A DNA stretch of 64,000 bases from Mangrovibacterium marinum (GCF_003046625.1 NZ_QAAD01000007.1:1-64000); one strand, 5' to 3'. Positions 15,452 to 24,738 are shown, counted from the stretch's first letter. Program-made: numbers and translations. Notes: generated by a model not told the origin, from the letters alone.

Positions 15452-15459
15452 CAAATATA
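15452..15459 (-). promoter_or_regulatory. -7 promoter element of the aminotransferase gene
   Basis: On the minus strand this reads TATATTTG, a full match to the Bacteroidota TAnnTTTG consensus, about 29 nt before the start codon. No convincing -33 TTTG is seen at the right spacing. Confidence 0.5.
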
Positions 15460-15643
15460 CAATTATCAAATTTAAATTGAAATCAGTCGGTCGCGACAAA
15501 TTTGAAATTGTAAAAGATTTAATTCTTCGGAATTATTAGCGTCAATTGCCCGGTTGCCGTATCTTCTAAAAAGGGGCGGTAAGTGTTGGTACGGACTGCG
15601 CATTTTTTTGCGTTTTGTCATGTTTTACACGTTGCTAATGTCC

Positions 15644-15651
15644 TAAATTTG
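15644..15651 (+). promoter_or_regulatory. -7 promoter element of alanine dehydrogenase
   Basis: TAAATTTG matches TAnnTTTG and is followed by AAGGAGGAT and then the start codon 28 nt on. Another purine-rich AAAAAAGGAT is nearer the ATG. Confidence 0.5.
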
Positions 15652-15679
15652 AAGGAGGATTATTAAAAAAGGATGCGAT

Positions 15680-16792
15680 ATGATTATTGGAGTACCTAAA
15701 GAAATTAAGAATAACGAGAACCGGGTGGCTTTAACACCCGCAGGCGTTGCCGAGTTAATCAAAAACGGGCATAAAGTGTATGTACAGGAAACTGCCGGTA
15801 CCGGGAGCGGATTTGCCGACGAAGCCTACCTGGCCGTTGGCGCGCAAATGTTACCGACAATTGAGCAGGTATACGCAATTGCCGAGATGATTATCAAAGT
15901 AAAAGAACCGATCGAACCTGAATATAATTTGATCAGGAAAGGGCAGATCTTGTACACCTATTTTCATTTTGCCTCGTGCGAACCGCTTCTGAAAGCGATG
16001 ATGGAGCGTGAAGCTGTTTGCTTGGCTTATGAAACCGTTGAGCTCGACGATCACTCCTTGCCGTTGTTGGTGCCCATGTCGGAGGTCGCCGGTCGGATGT
16101 CGATTCAGGAAGGTGCAAAATACCTGGAGAAAACCTACGGTGGTTACGGGGTTTTGCTGGGGGGTGTAGCAGGTGTTCCGCCGGCCAAAGTGCTGATTAT
16201 CGGCGGTGGTATTGTTGGTACCGAGGCGGCCAAAATGGCTGCCGGCTTGGGAGCCGATACAACCATTATGGATGTCAACCTGAAACGCTTGCGTTACCTC
16301 GACGACATAATGCCGGCTAATGTGAAAACCATGATGAGTAACGAATATAACATTCGCGAGATGGTTCAAACACACGATGTCATCATTGGTGCCGTGTTGA
16401 TTCCGGGAGCTAAAGCACCGAAGTTAGTTACACGTGATATGCTTTGCAGTATGCGTCCCGGAACCGTGTTGGTTGATGTGGCCGTTGACCAGGGCGGTTG
16501 TTTCGAAACAACCAAACCTACAACGCACGATGCCCCCACTTATGTGATCGACGATGTGATTCACTATTCGGTTGCAAATATGCCCGGAGCTGTACCGCGT
16601 ACTTCAACCCTGGCCTTGACAAACGCTACTCTGCCGTATGCCATTCAGCTAGCCAACAAAGGTTGGCAGAAAGCTTGTAAAGATAGTGTCCCCCTGAAAA
16701 AAGGGCTGAACGTGGTTGCCGGGGAAATTGTATATCCCGGCGTTGCCGAAGCTTTCGATATGGCGTTAGCTGATGTGGATACCTTCTTGTAA
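15680..16792 (+). CDS. ald: Alanine dehydrogenase
   Basis: This enzyme catalyses reversible NAD-dependent deamination of L-alanine to pyruvate and ammonium. The N-terminus MIIGVPKEIKNNENRVALTPAG is diagnostic, with the substrate arginine in NRVAL. The catalytic His lies in YTYFHFAS (H96 region) and the catalytic Asp in the DQGG segment (about 268). The Rossmann motif GGGIVGTEAAKMA sits near 174-186. At 370 residues it has the standard hexameric-enzyme length. It is divergently transcribed from the aminotransferase gene. Pyruvate made here could feed the dehydrogenase complex encoded earlier in the window. Confidence 0.96.
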   Translation: MIIGVPKEIKNNENRVALTPAGVAELIKNGHKVYVQETAGTGSGFADEAYLAVGAQMLPTIEQVYAIAEMIIKVKEPIEPEYNLIRKGQILYTYFHFASCEPLLKAMMEREAVCLAYETVELDDHSLPLLVPMSEVAGRMSIQEGAKYLEKTYGGYGVLLGGVAGVPPAKVLIIGGGIVGTEAAKMAAGLGADTTIMDVNLKRLRYLDDIMPANVKTMMSNEYNIREMVQTHDVIIGAVLIPGAKAPKLVTRDMLCSMRPGTVLVDVAVDQGGCFETTKPTTHDAPTYVIDDVIHYSVANMPGAVPRTSTLALTNATLPYAIQLANKGWQKACKDSVPLKKGLNVVAGEIVYPGVAEAFDMALADVDTFL

Positions 16793-16815
16793 TTGATACG
16801 ATTTATGACTTGGAG

Positions 16816-16842
16816 AGCCTCGCCGTTTGGGTGGGGCTTTTT
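16816..16842 (+). terminator. Terminator of alanine dehydrogenase
   Basis: AGCCTCGCC pairs with GGGTGGGGCT across a short loop and is followed by TTTTTG. Confidence 0.65.
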
Positions 16843-16968
16843 GTTTGGCCGGCGATAGCGGATGTTAGAGATGCGGATGTTTTCGCAATAAAACTTAGAA
16901 GTGAACATTCGCCCGAGATTCGCGACGGTAAATAGATGGTTGTGTTGTACAAGCACCATAAAAGTTGC

Positions 16969-16975
16969 TATCTTG
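16969..16975 (+). promoter_or_regulatory. Possible promoter of the ATPase-STAS-PIN cassette
   Basis: TATCTTG is one base short of TAnnTTTG and sits 11-17 nt upstream of the ATG at 16986. That would give a very short leader. A TTGTG lies about 25 nt upstream. Weak support. Confidence 0.3.
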
Positions 16976-16985
16976 TACTAAGTCT

Positions 16986-17843
16986 ATGAACACACTTTGG
17001 AATATTAACAATACGCTCGAGAGTTACCAGCAGCTGATCGATTTGTACAATCAGCATAAAGAGGATCGGTTTGAGGATATCCACCTGGAGCTACGAAATT
17101 GGTTTGCCGCCAACATGAGTGCTGCGCTAGGCGCTATATTAGATCGTTTTCAGCAAAATATGAATAGCATCAATTTCGATTACATTAAGCCTGACACCGA
17201 GGCAATTCTGTTGAAAAATGATTTCCTGGCTTATTTTGGTTATCCGCATAGGCTAGATAGTTATCACACCACGATTCGTTTCTTAAAACTAAAGCCCACC
17301 GACGGGAAATACTTTAATAACTATGTGGTCGAAGAGTTGCTGGGGAGGACTGAGTTACCGGAGATGTCGGATTTGGTGAAAGATAAAGTTGCGGAAGCGA
17401 TCTATGAGATTTTTGTCAATGCACAGATTCACAGTGAAACGGATTCCATTTATACTTGCGGTCAGTTTTTCCCGGCCAAAAGTAAGATCGAGTTTACGAT
17501 TGTTGATACCGGAATTGGATTTAAGGAGAAAGTCAATCGTCGGTTTGGGACGAATCTGACAGCAACGCAGGCTATCAAATGGGCAACACAAGATAAGAAC
17601 ACCACAAAAGTTGGAGTTTCGGGAGGTATTGGCCTGGCTTTGTTAAAGGAATTTGTACGAAAGAACAAAGGGAAAATGCAGATTGTCAGTAATGACGGCT
17701 TTTATGAGTATTCGCGGGTAGGCGAACAAACTTCATTGTTTAATGGTTGTTTTCCAGGGACAATTGTAAATTTGCAGTTCCGAACAGACGACAGTAGTTC
17801 GTATGTGATGCGAACTGAATTAAGTGCAGACGACATATTTTAA
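16986..17843 (+). CDS. GHKL ATPase (RsbW/histidine-kinase-like), cassette gene 1
   Basis: This is a soluble 285-residue protein. The N-terminal ~120 residues have no motif I recognise. The C-terminal GHKL ATPase has an N-box EIFVNAQIHS (141-150), DTGIGF (174-179) and the G2 loop GVSGGIGLALLKEF (210-223), ending with PGTIVNLQF. There is no phospho-accepting His box, so it resembles anti-sigma-type serine kinases rather than sensor kinases. A longer frame would start with TTG; the ATG at 16986 is preferred. The next gene begins 4 nt after the stop. Together with a STAS-like protein it suggests a partner-switching pair; the role is inferred. Confidence 0.8.
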   Translation: MNTLWNINNTLESYQQLIDLYNQHKEDRFEDIHLELRNWFAANMSAALGAILDRFQQNMNSINFDYIKPDTEAILLKNDFLAYFGYPHRLDSYHTTIRFLKLKPTDGKYFNNYVVEELLGRTELPEMSDLVKDKVAEAIYEIFVNAQIHSETDSIYTCGQFFPAKSKIEFTIVDTGIGFKEKVNRRFGTNLTATQAIKWATQDKNTTKVGVSGGIGLALLKEFVRKNKGKMQIVSNDGFYEYSRVGEQTSLFNGCFPGTIVNLQFRTDDSSSYVMRTELSADDIF

Positions 17844-17847
17844 CGAC

Positions 17848-18195
17848 ATGGAAAGAACAAAATTGAATATTGTAAACATTGTAGGTAGTCCCTTTTGCGT
17901 TGAAGCAAATGACGGGCAAAAGGTTTACGAGTTGATCCGCAAAGCCTTTCAAGAGAAAAGAAAGGTTGTCCTTTCGTTTTTGAATGTTGATATGCTCACC
18001 ACTGCTTTTCTTAACACTGCTGTTGGTCAGTTGTACAAGGATTATCCCGAACAAGAGGTAAAAGAGAATCTGTCGGTTGAAAATATGACGCAAAGTGGCT
18101 TGGTTTCTCTGAAGCGGGTTGTTGATACGGCAAAACTGTATTACAAAGATCCTGAGGCAATGGAACGGAGTATAAAAGACATTTTAGATGATTAA
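17848..18195 (+). CDS. STAS-like DUF4325 protein, cassette gene 2
   Basis: This 115-residue alpha/beta protein has a core segment VVLSFLNVDMLTTAFLNTAVGQLY (40-63) resembling STAS-like DUF4325 domains. The Thr pair 51-52 sits where STAS anti-anti-sigma factors carry a phosphorylatable Ser/Thr. It starts at the ATG 4 nt after the ATPase stop; a GTG at 17824 inside the ATPase gene is less likely. The PIN gene follows 2 nt later. In known partner-switch systems a GHKL kinase binds and phosphorylates a STAS partner. That mechanism here is an inference from gene order. Confidence 0.75.
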   Translation: MERTKLNIVNIVGSPFCVEANDGQKVYELIRKAFQEKRKVVLSFLNVDMLTTAFLNTAVGQLYKDYPEQEVKENLSVENMTQSGLVSLKRVVDTAKLYYKDPEAMERSIKDILDD

Positions 18196-18197
18196 TT

Positions 18198-18746
18198 ATG
18201 GCCGGGCGTTATTCTCTATCACGGGTTAATTCAATTTCCGGTCGTCCGGTATTTTTTGACGCCAATGTTTTAATTTACATCTTTTGGCCCACAGGTCTTT
18301 ATCGCTGGGAGTCAAATTATTCTGCAGTTTTTGGACAATTACTACGTCAAAGTAATGAGTTATACGTCGATTTTCTGGTTATTTCGGAAGTTATCAACCG
18401 AATACATCGTGTGGAATATGAAAAGTATTTAGCGATTAGTGGTGCTAATAAAGCAACATTAAACTACAAAGCATACAGGGATTCTGAGGAAGGAGAGCGT
18501 GCTCTTGCTGATATCTATCTTATTGTGGAAACCAGTATTCTAAGTTGTTTTACGGTTGTAGGTAAGATGTTCACCGAAGCAGATATTTTGTCGTTTTTAA
18601 AAGTAGAGCAATTGGATATTATGGATAAGGCCATCTTATCTATTTGCCAAGAGAATAGCTTTGTTCTTTGTACGAACGACCGCGATTATAAATCTTCGGA
18701 TATTGATATCTTAACATCAAATCCAGCAATTCTCAATCACGCATAA
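18198..18746 (+). CDS. PIN-domain nuclease-like protein, cassette gene 3
   Basis: This 182-residue protein has a PIN fold. FFDANVLIY supplies the first acidic residue (D21), VISEVINR the second (E64), DIMDKAI the third (D143) and CTNDRDY the fourth (D161). PIN proteins are usually metal-dependent RNases, often VapC toxins. No classic VapB antitoxin is adjacent; the two upstream cassette genes occupy that position, with gaps of only 4 and 2 nt. The gene is visibly more A/T-rich than its neighbours, which suggests acquisition by transfer. The RNA target is unknown. Confidence 0.8.
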   Translation: MAGRYSLSRVNSISGRPVFFDANVLIYIFWPTGLYRWESNYSAVFGQLLRQSNELYVDFLVISEVINRIHRVEYEKYLAISGANKATLNYKAYRDSEEGERALADIYLIVETSILSCFTVVGKMFTEADILSFLKVEQLDIMDKAILSICQENSFVLCTNDRDYKSSDIDILTSNPAILNHA

Positions 18747-18765
18747 GTTGTATTCGTAAGATCGG

Positions 18766-19419
18766 TTATTCTTCAATTCGCCCATCGCGCATACGAATAA
18801 TCCGGTCGGACTGGCGGGCAAAGTTTTCGTCGTGGGTAACAATGACCAGTGTTTGATTAAATTCGTCGCGTAGTTTGAAGAATAAATCGTGCAGGTCGTC
18901 GCGGTTTTTGCTGTCGAGGTTACCCGATGGCTCGTCGGCCATGATTACCGCGGGTTTATTGATCAGCGCCCGCGCAACAGCCACACGCTGGCGTTCACCA
19001 CCTGAGAGTTCCGAGGGTTTGTGGGTGAGTCGTTGTGAAAGCCCCAAAAAGTCGAGTAATTCTTTGGCGCGCTCTTCGGTTTCTTTTTTCCCTTTTTTGG
19101 CAATAAGGGCAGGCAAACAGACATTCTCCAAGGCATTAAACTCGGGGAGCAGGTAGTGAAACTGAAACACGAAGCCGATTTCCCGGTTGCGGAAGGCGGC
19201 CAGTTGTTTTTCGCCTAATTTGAAAACCGATTCATCTTTTATCAGCAGTTCACCCGAGTCGGGATTGCTTAATGTTCCCAGAATCTGGAGCAGCGTTGTT
19301 TTTCCGGCACCGCTGGGGCCAACAATTGAGTAGAGCTTGCCGGTAGGGATTTCCAGGTCAATGCCTTTGAGTACCTGTAAGTCGCCAAATGTTTTCGTGA
19401 TGTTTTTTGCGTAAATCAA
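18766..19419 (-). CDS. ABC transporter ATP-binding protein (LolD/MacB-like)
   Basis: This 217-residue ATPase has Walker [11 protein letters not shown] (about 34-43), Q-loop [10 protein letters not shown], signature [15 protein letters not shown] (about 140) and Walker [15 protein letters not shown]. The last motif and the length fit the LolD/MacB/FtsE class that powers lipoprotein release or efflux. The start codon appears to be TTG at 19419; no in-frame ATG lies nearby upstream. No permease gene is adjacent, so its partner is encoded elsewhere. Confidence 0.88.
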   Translation of the reverse strand: MIYAKNITKTFGDLQVLKGIDLEIPTGKLYSIVGPSGAGKTTLLQILGTLSNPDSGELLIKDESVFKLGEKQLAAFRNREIGFVFQFHYLLPEFNALENVCLPALIAKKGKKETEERAKELLDFLGLSQRLTHKPSELSGGERQRVAVARALINKPAVIMADEPSGNLDSKNRDDLHDLFFKLRDEFNQTLVIVTHDENFARQSDRIIRMRDGRIEE

Positions 19420-19449
19420 GGGCTGATGTGTTTGTTTGCCTAAAGATAG

Positions 19450-20481
19450 TTAAAGCAAAATAATTTCGCGCGCTAAATAGGCGATGTAAAGAGCAAGCAG
19501 GATCACTCCGGTTACCCAGTTTATTTTCCATCGTTTTATCAGCAGTAACACGGCAAAGGCGATTAAGGAGGCAAACAAAATTAATGATGAGCCCGTGAGA
19601 TTTTGTCCGCCGGCAGGAATCCCCTCGCCGCTTGCCAGAATGGCAATCAGGAAAGGTAGGCCCAGCCCCACCAGGATGTCGAAAATGTTGGAGCCAATGG
19701 CATTGCTGATTGCCATGTCGCCTCGTCCTTGTTTGGCCACAATCAACGATGATATTAAATCCGGAATCGAGGTTCCGGCAGCTAAAACGGTCAGGGCGAT
19801 AATGGTCTCGGGGATGTTCAGGGTATGTGAAATATGGATGGCTGCTTCAACCAGTACCCAGCTCATTCCGGCAATCAGTACGATGGAGATGAAAAAGATC
19901 CAGTAGTAATGTTCCGGCTTTGGAAAACAAAAGCTTAGCATACGGTCGATCAGGTTTGGCTTTTCATCTTCGTCCTCCTTGTTATCGGCGTCTTTGCCAT
20001 TGTCGGTATACGGGAGCCAGCGTCGCCACCGTACAACGGCAAATACATAAATCGCGTACAAGGCGAGGAACAATAGCGAGTCGATCAGGCTAAAGTTACC
20101 ATCGATAATTCCCCACAGAAGCAGTACTACGGCAATGAAATAAAAGGCAATGTCGCGAATCATGGGTTGCCAGGTGAGCGAGGATTTGCGCACCAGGGCA
20201 ACAATACCGCCAATGGCCAGCAGGTTAAACAGGGCACTGCCAACAATGCTGCCAATACCAATAGCATCGTGATCGCCGGGTTTTATAACAGCAAAAAGCG
20301 CTACAAACAACTCGGGAGCGCTGGAACCCACGGCCATTAAGGTTGCGCCTGCCGCGTCCGACGACAATTTCCAATCGTGCGAAATGCGGTCGAGGGAAAC
20401 CACAAAAAATTTATCGACGATGCTGGCCAGCAGCACAAAGCATAGCAGCATGGCTACGGTGTATAAAATCAGACTAATCAT
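19450..20481 (-). CDS. Sodium/calcium exchanger-family antiporter
   Basis: This 343-residue inner-membrane protein has about ten membrane segments in two homologous halves. The alpha-repeats are visible as GSSAPELFVALFAV (about 52-65) and GTSIPDLISSLIVAKQG (about 236-252), the latter followed by GSNIFDI. These are the ion-binding motifs of the YrbG/CaCA family. A hydrophilic acidic loop (about 155-170, DNGKDADNKEDEDEK) separates the halves and may face the cytoplasm. It ends 30 bp from the LolD-like gene and starts 8 bp after the TatA/B stop, so the three may be cotranscribed. Confidence 0.9.
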   Translation of the reverse strand: MISLILYTVAMLLCFVLLASIVDKFFVVSLDRISHDWKLSSDAAGATLMAVGSSAPELFVALFAVIKPGDHDAIGIGSIVGSALFNLLAIGGIVALVRKSSLTWQPMIRDIAFYFIAVVLLLWGIIDGNFSLIDSLLFLALYAIYVFAVVRWRRWLPYTDNGKDADNKEDEDEKPNLIDRMLSFCFPKPEHYYWIFFISIVLIAGMSWVLVEAAIHISHTLNIPETIIALTVLAAGTSIPDLISSLIVAKQGRGDMAISNAIGSNIFDILVGLGLPFLIAILASGEGIPAGGQNLTGSSLILFASLIAFAVLLLIKRWKINWVTGVILLALYIAYLAREIILL

Positions 20482-20489
20482 GGATGGGC

Positions 20490-20816
20490 TTATTTTTTAT
20501 CGATATCCTCTTCAATTGTTTGGCTGAGCTTTTCGCCTCGTTCTCTCATGTTGGTGGATACCTCCTGGATGTCGTCGGATATTCGGGAGGTTTCCTGTTT
20601 TACCGTCGACTGAATATCCTGCACGTTGCGTTTGAAATCGCTGGTGTTGCTTTCCAGCTCGCGTTGAATTTCGTTTGTTGCTTTTTTGAATTCGCGCAAT
20701 CCCTTACCCAGTGTTTTAGCAATGTCGGGGATCGCTTTCGATCCGAAAAATAAAAGGGCAACCAGAAAAACAACGACAATTTCGCCGCCGCTAATAAATA
20801 ACAATGAAGTGGTCAT
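20490..20816 (-). CDS. Twin-arginine translocase subunit, TatA/TatB type
   Basis: This 108-residue protein has an N-terminal membrane helix (about 10-26, GEIVVVFLVALLFFGSKAIP) containing the FG hinge and Pro. An amphipathic helix DIAKTLGKGLREFKKA follows, then a long charged coiled tail to 108. The tail is longer than in typical TatA and recalls TatB. The protein would form part of the export complex for folded proteins. It is 8 bp upstream of the Na/Ca exchanger gene, and a TATATTTG promoter element precedes it. Confidence 0.88.
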   Translation of the reverse strand: MTTSLLFISGGEIVVVFLVALLFFGSKAIPDIAKTLGKGLREFKKATNEIQRELESNTSDFKRNVQDIQSTVKQETSRISDDIQEVSTNMRERGEKLSQTIEEDIDKK

Positions 20817-20832
20817 GCATCAAAATTTTAGG

Positions 20833-20840
20833 CAAATATA
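20833..20840 (-). promoter_or_regulatory. -7 promoter element of the tat gene
   Basis: The minus strand reads TATATTTG, a full TAnnTTTG match, 17 nt upstream of the start codon. Confidence 0.5.
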
Positions 20841-21059
20841 CAAACAGTTTTACGACTTCCTTGGTTTGATCCGGAGCAATCGATATTCTGCTTTATGAGT
20901 TCGTGAGTGCTTAAGTTCATACCTCCTTAAAGCTGAATGTCCATAGCTTCATCTGTTCTTCAATTTATCAGTTCTTAGCGCTCCGGTCGGTTTATTGTCT
21001 TGTTTGAAGATCAGGAAGTGCTACTCATCCGCAGAGGTGCACCGACTGTAACAAACGAA

Positions 21060-21086
21060 AAAGCCCCCGGGGGTACCGGAGGCTTT
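21060..21086 (-). terminator. Terminator of secDF
   Basis: The stem AAAGCC-CCGG / CCGG-GGCTTT has an inner loop and an A-tract on the plus-strand left side (U-run in the minus transcript). It lies 25 bp past the secDF stop. Confidence 0.75.
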
Positions 21087-21110
21087 CAGTATGTTGCAGA
21101 TTGCTGGGAA

Positions 21111-24104
21111 TTACTTCACAGCTTTCTTTTCTTTCGATTTTTCAACACGTTGGTAAGTATCGTATACCACCGGTGTTGCCACAAAAATAGAGGAGTAAGT
21201 ACCGACCGCAACACCAATCAACAGGGCGAATGTGAAGCCTTGGATTGAAGTACCACCAAACAGGAAGATGGCCAGGATTACCACGAATGTACTTAACGAA
21301 GTACTGAAGGTCCGGCGAAGCGTTGAGTTCATGGCTTCGTTCATATTCACTTCCTCAGAACGTTTCGGGTGAATTTGGAAGAACTCACGGATGCGGTCGA
21401 ACACTACCACGGTATCGTTAATGGAGTAACCCACAACCGTCAGGATTGCGGCGATGAATGCCTGGTCAATTTCCAGTGAGAATGGCAGGAAGCCATGCAG
21501 CAGTGAGAAGAAACCAAGGGTGATGATGGTATCGTGCGCCAGAGCGATCAGGGCACCCAAGCCAAACTGCCAGTTGCGGAAACGAAGCAGGATGTACAGG
21601 AAGATGATCAACAGTGAGAAGCCGATTGCAATCAAAGCGTCTTTCTTGATGTCATCGGAGATAGTCGGACCAACTTTCTGTGAGCTCATGCGGTATTCCG
21701 AGTCAAACTGAGCCATGTTAACATTGCTCTCGATGAAACCACCTTGTTGCAGACCTTTCAACATCAACTCATCAACTTCTTCGTCAACTTCAGTCGATAA
21801 TTCGTCGATTTTGTATTCGGTGGTGATTTTTACCTGGTTGTTGCCACCAAAGGTTTTCACTTCAGGAGCTTCGCCGTAAACAGCCGCCAGGGCTTTACCA
21901 ACTTCGGCTACTTTCACGTCTTCATCGAAACGAACAACATAAGTACGTCCCCCTTTGAAGTCGATACCGTAGTTGAAGCCTCGTGTAAAGATTGACAGCA
22001 GCGAGATTACGATTAAAATACCTGAAATGATGTAAGCGATTTTCCGTTTTTCCAGGAATTTAATCTTCGCGTTACGTAACCAGTTGTCGGTCATTTTCGA
22101 GGTGAAGGTGATGTTCTTACCTTTTGTTAATTGACGTTCGAAGGTTAAGCGAGTCAGGAAGATGGCTGAGAACAACGAGGTGAAGATACCGATAATCAGA
22201 GTTGTTGCGAAACCTTTGATCGGACCTGAACCGAACAGGTACAGCACGATACCGGTTAGCAAGGTTGTAACCTGGCCGTCGATGATTGCCGAGTAGGCGT
22301 TTTTATAACCGTCGGTGATGGCCAGTTTTAAGCCTTTACCCGATTTGATTTCTTCCTGGATCCGTTCGTAAATCAGCACGTTGGCATCCACCGACATACC
22401 AATTGTCAATACGATACCGGCAATACCGGGCAATGTTAATACCGCACCAATTGAGGCCAGTACCCCGATGATGAAGAACAAGTTGGCGATCAGCGCGATG
22501 TTGGCGGCCAAACCGGCTTTTTTGCTGTAAAAGAACAACATATAAGCCAATACCAGCGCAAAGGCAATTACAAACGACCACAAGCCGCTGTTAATGGCTT
22601 CCTGACCCAATGAAGGTCCAACGATTTCTTCCTGGATAATGTGCGCCGGAGCCGGCATTTTACCCGATTTCAGAATGTTTGCCAAGTCTTTTGCTTCTTC
22701 CACCGATTCCAGTCCGGTGATGCTTGAGCGACCGCCGGTAATTTCGCCGTTTACGGTCGGGTAGGAGCGTACAAATCCATCCAGTACGATAGCAATTGAT
22801 TTACCCACGTTATCTTTAGTCATACGAGCCCATGTTTTCGCGCCTTCGCTGTTCATGGTCATCGATACTTCGGGGCGGCTGCCAAACTGTTCGTAGTCCT
22901 GACGGGCATCAACAATCACGTCGCCATCCAGTGGAGCGCGGCCGTCGCGGCCTGTTACTTTAATCGCGATTAAGCGGAAATAGTTGCCACCCTCGTCAAT
23001 CGGTTTGGAAGTCCACATAAATTTCATGCTTCGTGGAATGACCGACTTCACTTGAGGCATATTCAAATAGGCATCAACGGCTGCCGTGTCTTTAAAGTGC
23101 GCTGTACCGGCAATTGGTCCGGGGTACATCTGTCCGTCGGGCGTTGTTGCAGGTTGCAGCACGGCAAACAGTGGATATTGTTTTTTGAAGTCAGCCATTT
23201 GGTCAACTGCAGCCGAGTCGGCCGAGCTTTCCATTTCCTGCAGAAGGCTGTTGTCGGTAGCTTCCGCAGTTTCAGCATCTGTTGCTGCGGCTTCGGTTTT
23301 CGCCGTGTCTCCATCCAGCGACTGAACTTCTTTGACGATTTCGTTGATTTGCATCAACACCGGGTAGATTTCGTTGTTGCGGTTGTCGTAAGTTTCCCAG
23401 AACTCCAGTTTGGCAGTTCCTTGCAACAACTTACGCACACGCTCGGGATTGTCAACACCCGGCAATTCAACCAGGATACGTCCCGGCGTTTGCAGTTTCT
23501 GGATGTTGGGCTGAGCAACACCAAAACGGTCGATACGTGAACGGATAATCTGGAAGGCATTGTCAATTGCCGCATTGGTTTCGGTGCGGATTACCTTCAT
23601 CACGTCAGCGTTTGATGACGTGGTTTTCACTTTGTCCTTCAACTCCCAGGTACTGAAGATTGCTGCCAGTTGTGCATTCGGGTCAATATCCTCGAAGGCC
23701 TTGCCGAACAGGGTCACGAAATCTTCCTGGCTATTGCGTTGCATGGCTTTGGCACGCGCCAGCGCTGCATTGAAGGTGGTGTCGCTGCTGTAGTTTGACA
23801 ACGACTTGATCAGGTCGGCCACGGAAACCTCGAGGGTTACGTTCATCCCGCCTTTCAGGTCAAGACCCAGGTTCATTTCAAGCGCTTTTACATCCTTGTA
23901 GGTGTAGTGTTTTAAGCCCAGAAAGTTGTAAACGGTTGTGCCGGAAACAGAGTCGAGGTAAACGAGTTCCTTCATGTTGTCTCCCTGTGCATACTCGCGG
24001 GCATCCTTTTCGACCTTGCGGGCGACATAGGTAAAAGCAAGCTGGTAGGCACAAACCAGAGCCAGTAAAATGGCAAAAATTCTGATTAATCCTTTGTTTT
24101 GCAT
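21111..24104 (-). CDS. secDF: Fused protein translocase subunit SecDF
   Basis: This is a 997-residue inner-membrane protein that uses the proton gradient to aid Sec export. The SecD half has an N-terminal membrane helix, the LGLDLKGGMN motif (about 79-88), a large periplasmic P1 region and then six membrane segments. The SecF half begins near 690 with its own helix, followed by GIDFKGGRTY and six further segments containing GYSINDTVVVFDRIRE. Fusion of SecD and SecF in one chain is usual in Bacteroidota. The P1 insert contains a low-complexity Ala/Glu/Asp stretch (about 270-300). It is terminated by the hairpin at 21060-21086. Confidence 0.96.
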   Translation of the reverse strand: MQNKGLIRIFAILLALVCAYQLAFTYVARKVEKDAREYAQGDNMKELVYLDSVSGTTVYNFLGLKHYTYKDVKALEMNLGLDLKGGMNVTLEVSVADLIKSLSNYSSDTTFNAALARAKAMQRNSQEDFVTLFGKAFEDIDPNAQLAAIFSTWELKDKVKTTSSNADVMKVIRTETNAAIDNAFQIIRSRIDRFGVAQPNIQKLQTPGRILVELPGVDNPERVRKLLQGTAKLEFWETYDNRNNEIYPVLMQINEIVKEVQSLDGDTAKTEAAATDAETAEATDNSLLQEMESSADSAAVDQMADFKKQYPLFAVLQPATTPDGQMYPGPIAGTAHFKDTAAVDAYLNMPQVKSVIPRSMKFMWTSKPIDEGGNYFRLIAIKVTGRDGRAPLDGDVIVDARQDYEQFGSRPEVSMTMNSEGAKTWARMTKDNVGKSIAIVLDGFVRSYPTVNGEITGGRSSITGLESVEEAKDLANILKSGKMPAPAHIIQEEIVGPSLGQEAINSGLWSFVIAFALVLAYMLFFYSKKAGLAANIALIANLFFIIGVLASIGAVLTLPGIAGIVLTIGMSVDANVLIYERIQEEIKSGKGLKLAITDGYKNAYSAIIDGQVTTLLTGIVLYLFGSGPIKGFATTLIIGIFTSLFSAIFLTRLTFERQLTKGKNITFTSKMTDNWLRNAKIKFLEKRKIAYIISGILIVISLLSIFTRGFNYGIDFKGGRTYVVRFDEDVKVAEVGKALAAVYGEAPEVKTFGGNNQVKITTEYKIDELSTEVDEEVDELMLKGLQQGGFIESNVNMAQFDSEYRMSSQKVGPTISDDIKKDALIAIGFSLLIIFLYILLRFRNWQFGLGALIALAHDTIITLGFFSLLHGFLPFSLEIDQAFIAAILTVVGYSINDTVVVFDRIREFFQIHPKRSEEVNMNEAMNSTLRRTFSTSLSTFVVILAIFLFGGTSIQGFTFALLIGVAVGTYSSIFVATPVVYDTYQRVEKSKEKKAVK

Positions 24105-24209
24105 TTGTTGTAAATTTAAAATCTATCGTTTTTAAAATGAATTTTCGTCGAGATGTGAAAAAGGCGTAATTCTCCCAAGCCTGAATTGAGGCGGCAGGGA
24201 AAAGCGAAG

Positions 24210-24617
24210 TTAAGCGGAAGCGGAACTGTCGTCGGGGTTGCTGTGGTGACAACAGTTAAATTTCATAAAATGAGCCGATAACAGGAAGTAGACCTCCCGA
24301 TTTAGCGATTCGGCTTTCAGGAAATGGAATGAGCGGTTGTTGTGCCATTCGGCTAAAAGGTCGCTGCGTGTTCCGGCAAACACCAAGCCCGAGAAAAGCT
24401 TGTCGGCGCCGTGGATTAAGCGGAATGTGCTGGCCGGGTTAACACAGAACTCGGGTGTTGAAATAATATTTTGCGATGATTCAGAATGGCTTAGCGGGCT
24501 TTTTTCAATTGTTGAGCCTTGATGGTAAGCGTCAAACAATACGGCCGACAAAACCACAGCCAAGCCGAGCAGCAGGCGGTAAACGGTTTTGCGGTTCATG
24601 TATTTTCTGACTTTCAT
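24210..24617 (-). CDS. Small membrane-anchored hypothetical protein
   Basis: This 135-residue protein is not recognised. An N-terminal membrane or signal segment (about 11-29, YRLLLGLAVVLSAVLFDAY) is followed by a Ser-rich stretch and the C-terminus FNCCHHSNPDDSS. A CC-HH pair near the end could bind metal, but this is speculation. It lies 105 bp upstream of secDF on the same strand. The alternative start M7 (MNRKTV) would shorten it slightly. No overlapping ORF is a better candidate. Confidence 0.5.
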   Translation of the reverse strand: MKVRKYMNRKTVYRLLLGLAVVLSAVLFDAYHQGSTIEKSPLSHSESSQNIISTPEFCVNPASTFRLIHGADKLFSGLVFAGTRSDLLAEWHNNRSFHFLKAESLNREVYFLLSAHFMKFNCCHHSNPDDSSASA

Positions 24618-24738
24618 CGGATCGGTTTTGTGTTTAGCAGGGATTACCCTCTCAAAATTTTATTCAACAGCTGGCAAATATATTCATTTTTAGGAAAACA
24701 GTATGCCTGGTCAATCTATTTTAAAACAGATTTTTTGG

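Noticed and set aside
18198-18746. Classic VapBC toxin-antitoxin operon
   Set aside because: A PIN protein is present, but no small DNA-binding VapB-like antitoxin is found upstream or downstream; the cassette partners are a GHKL ATPase and a STAS-like protein.
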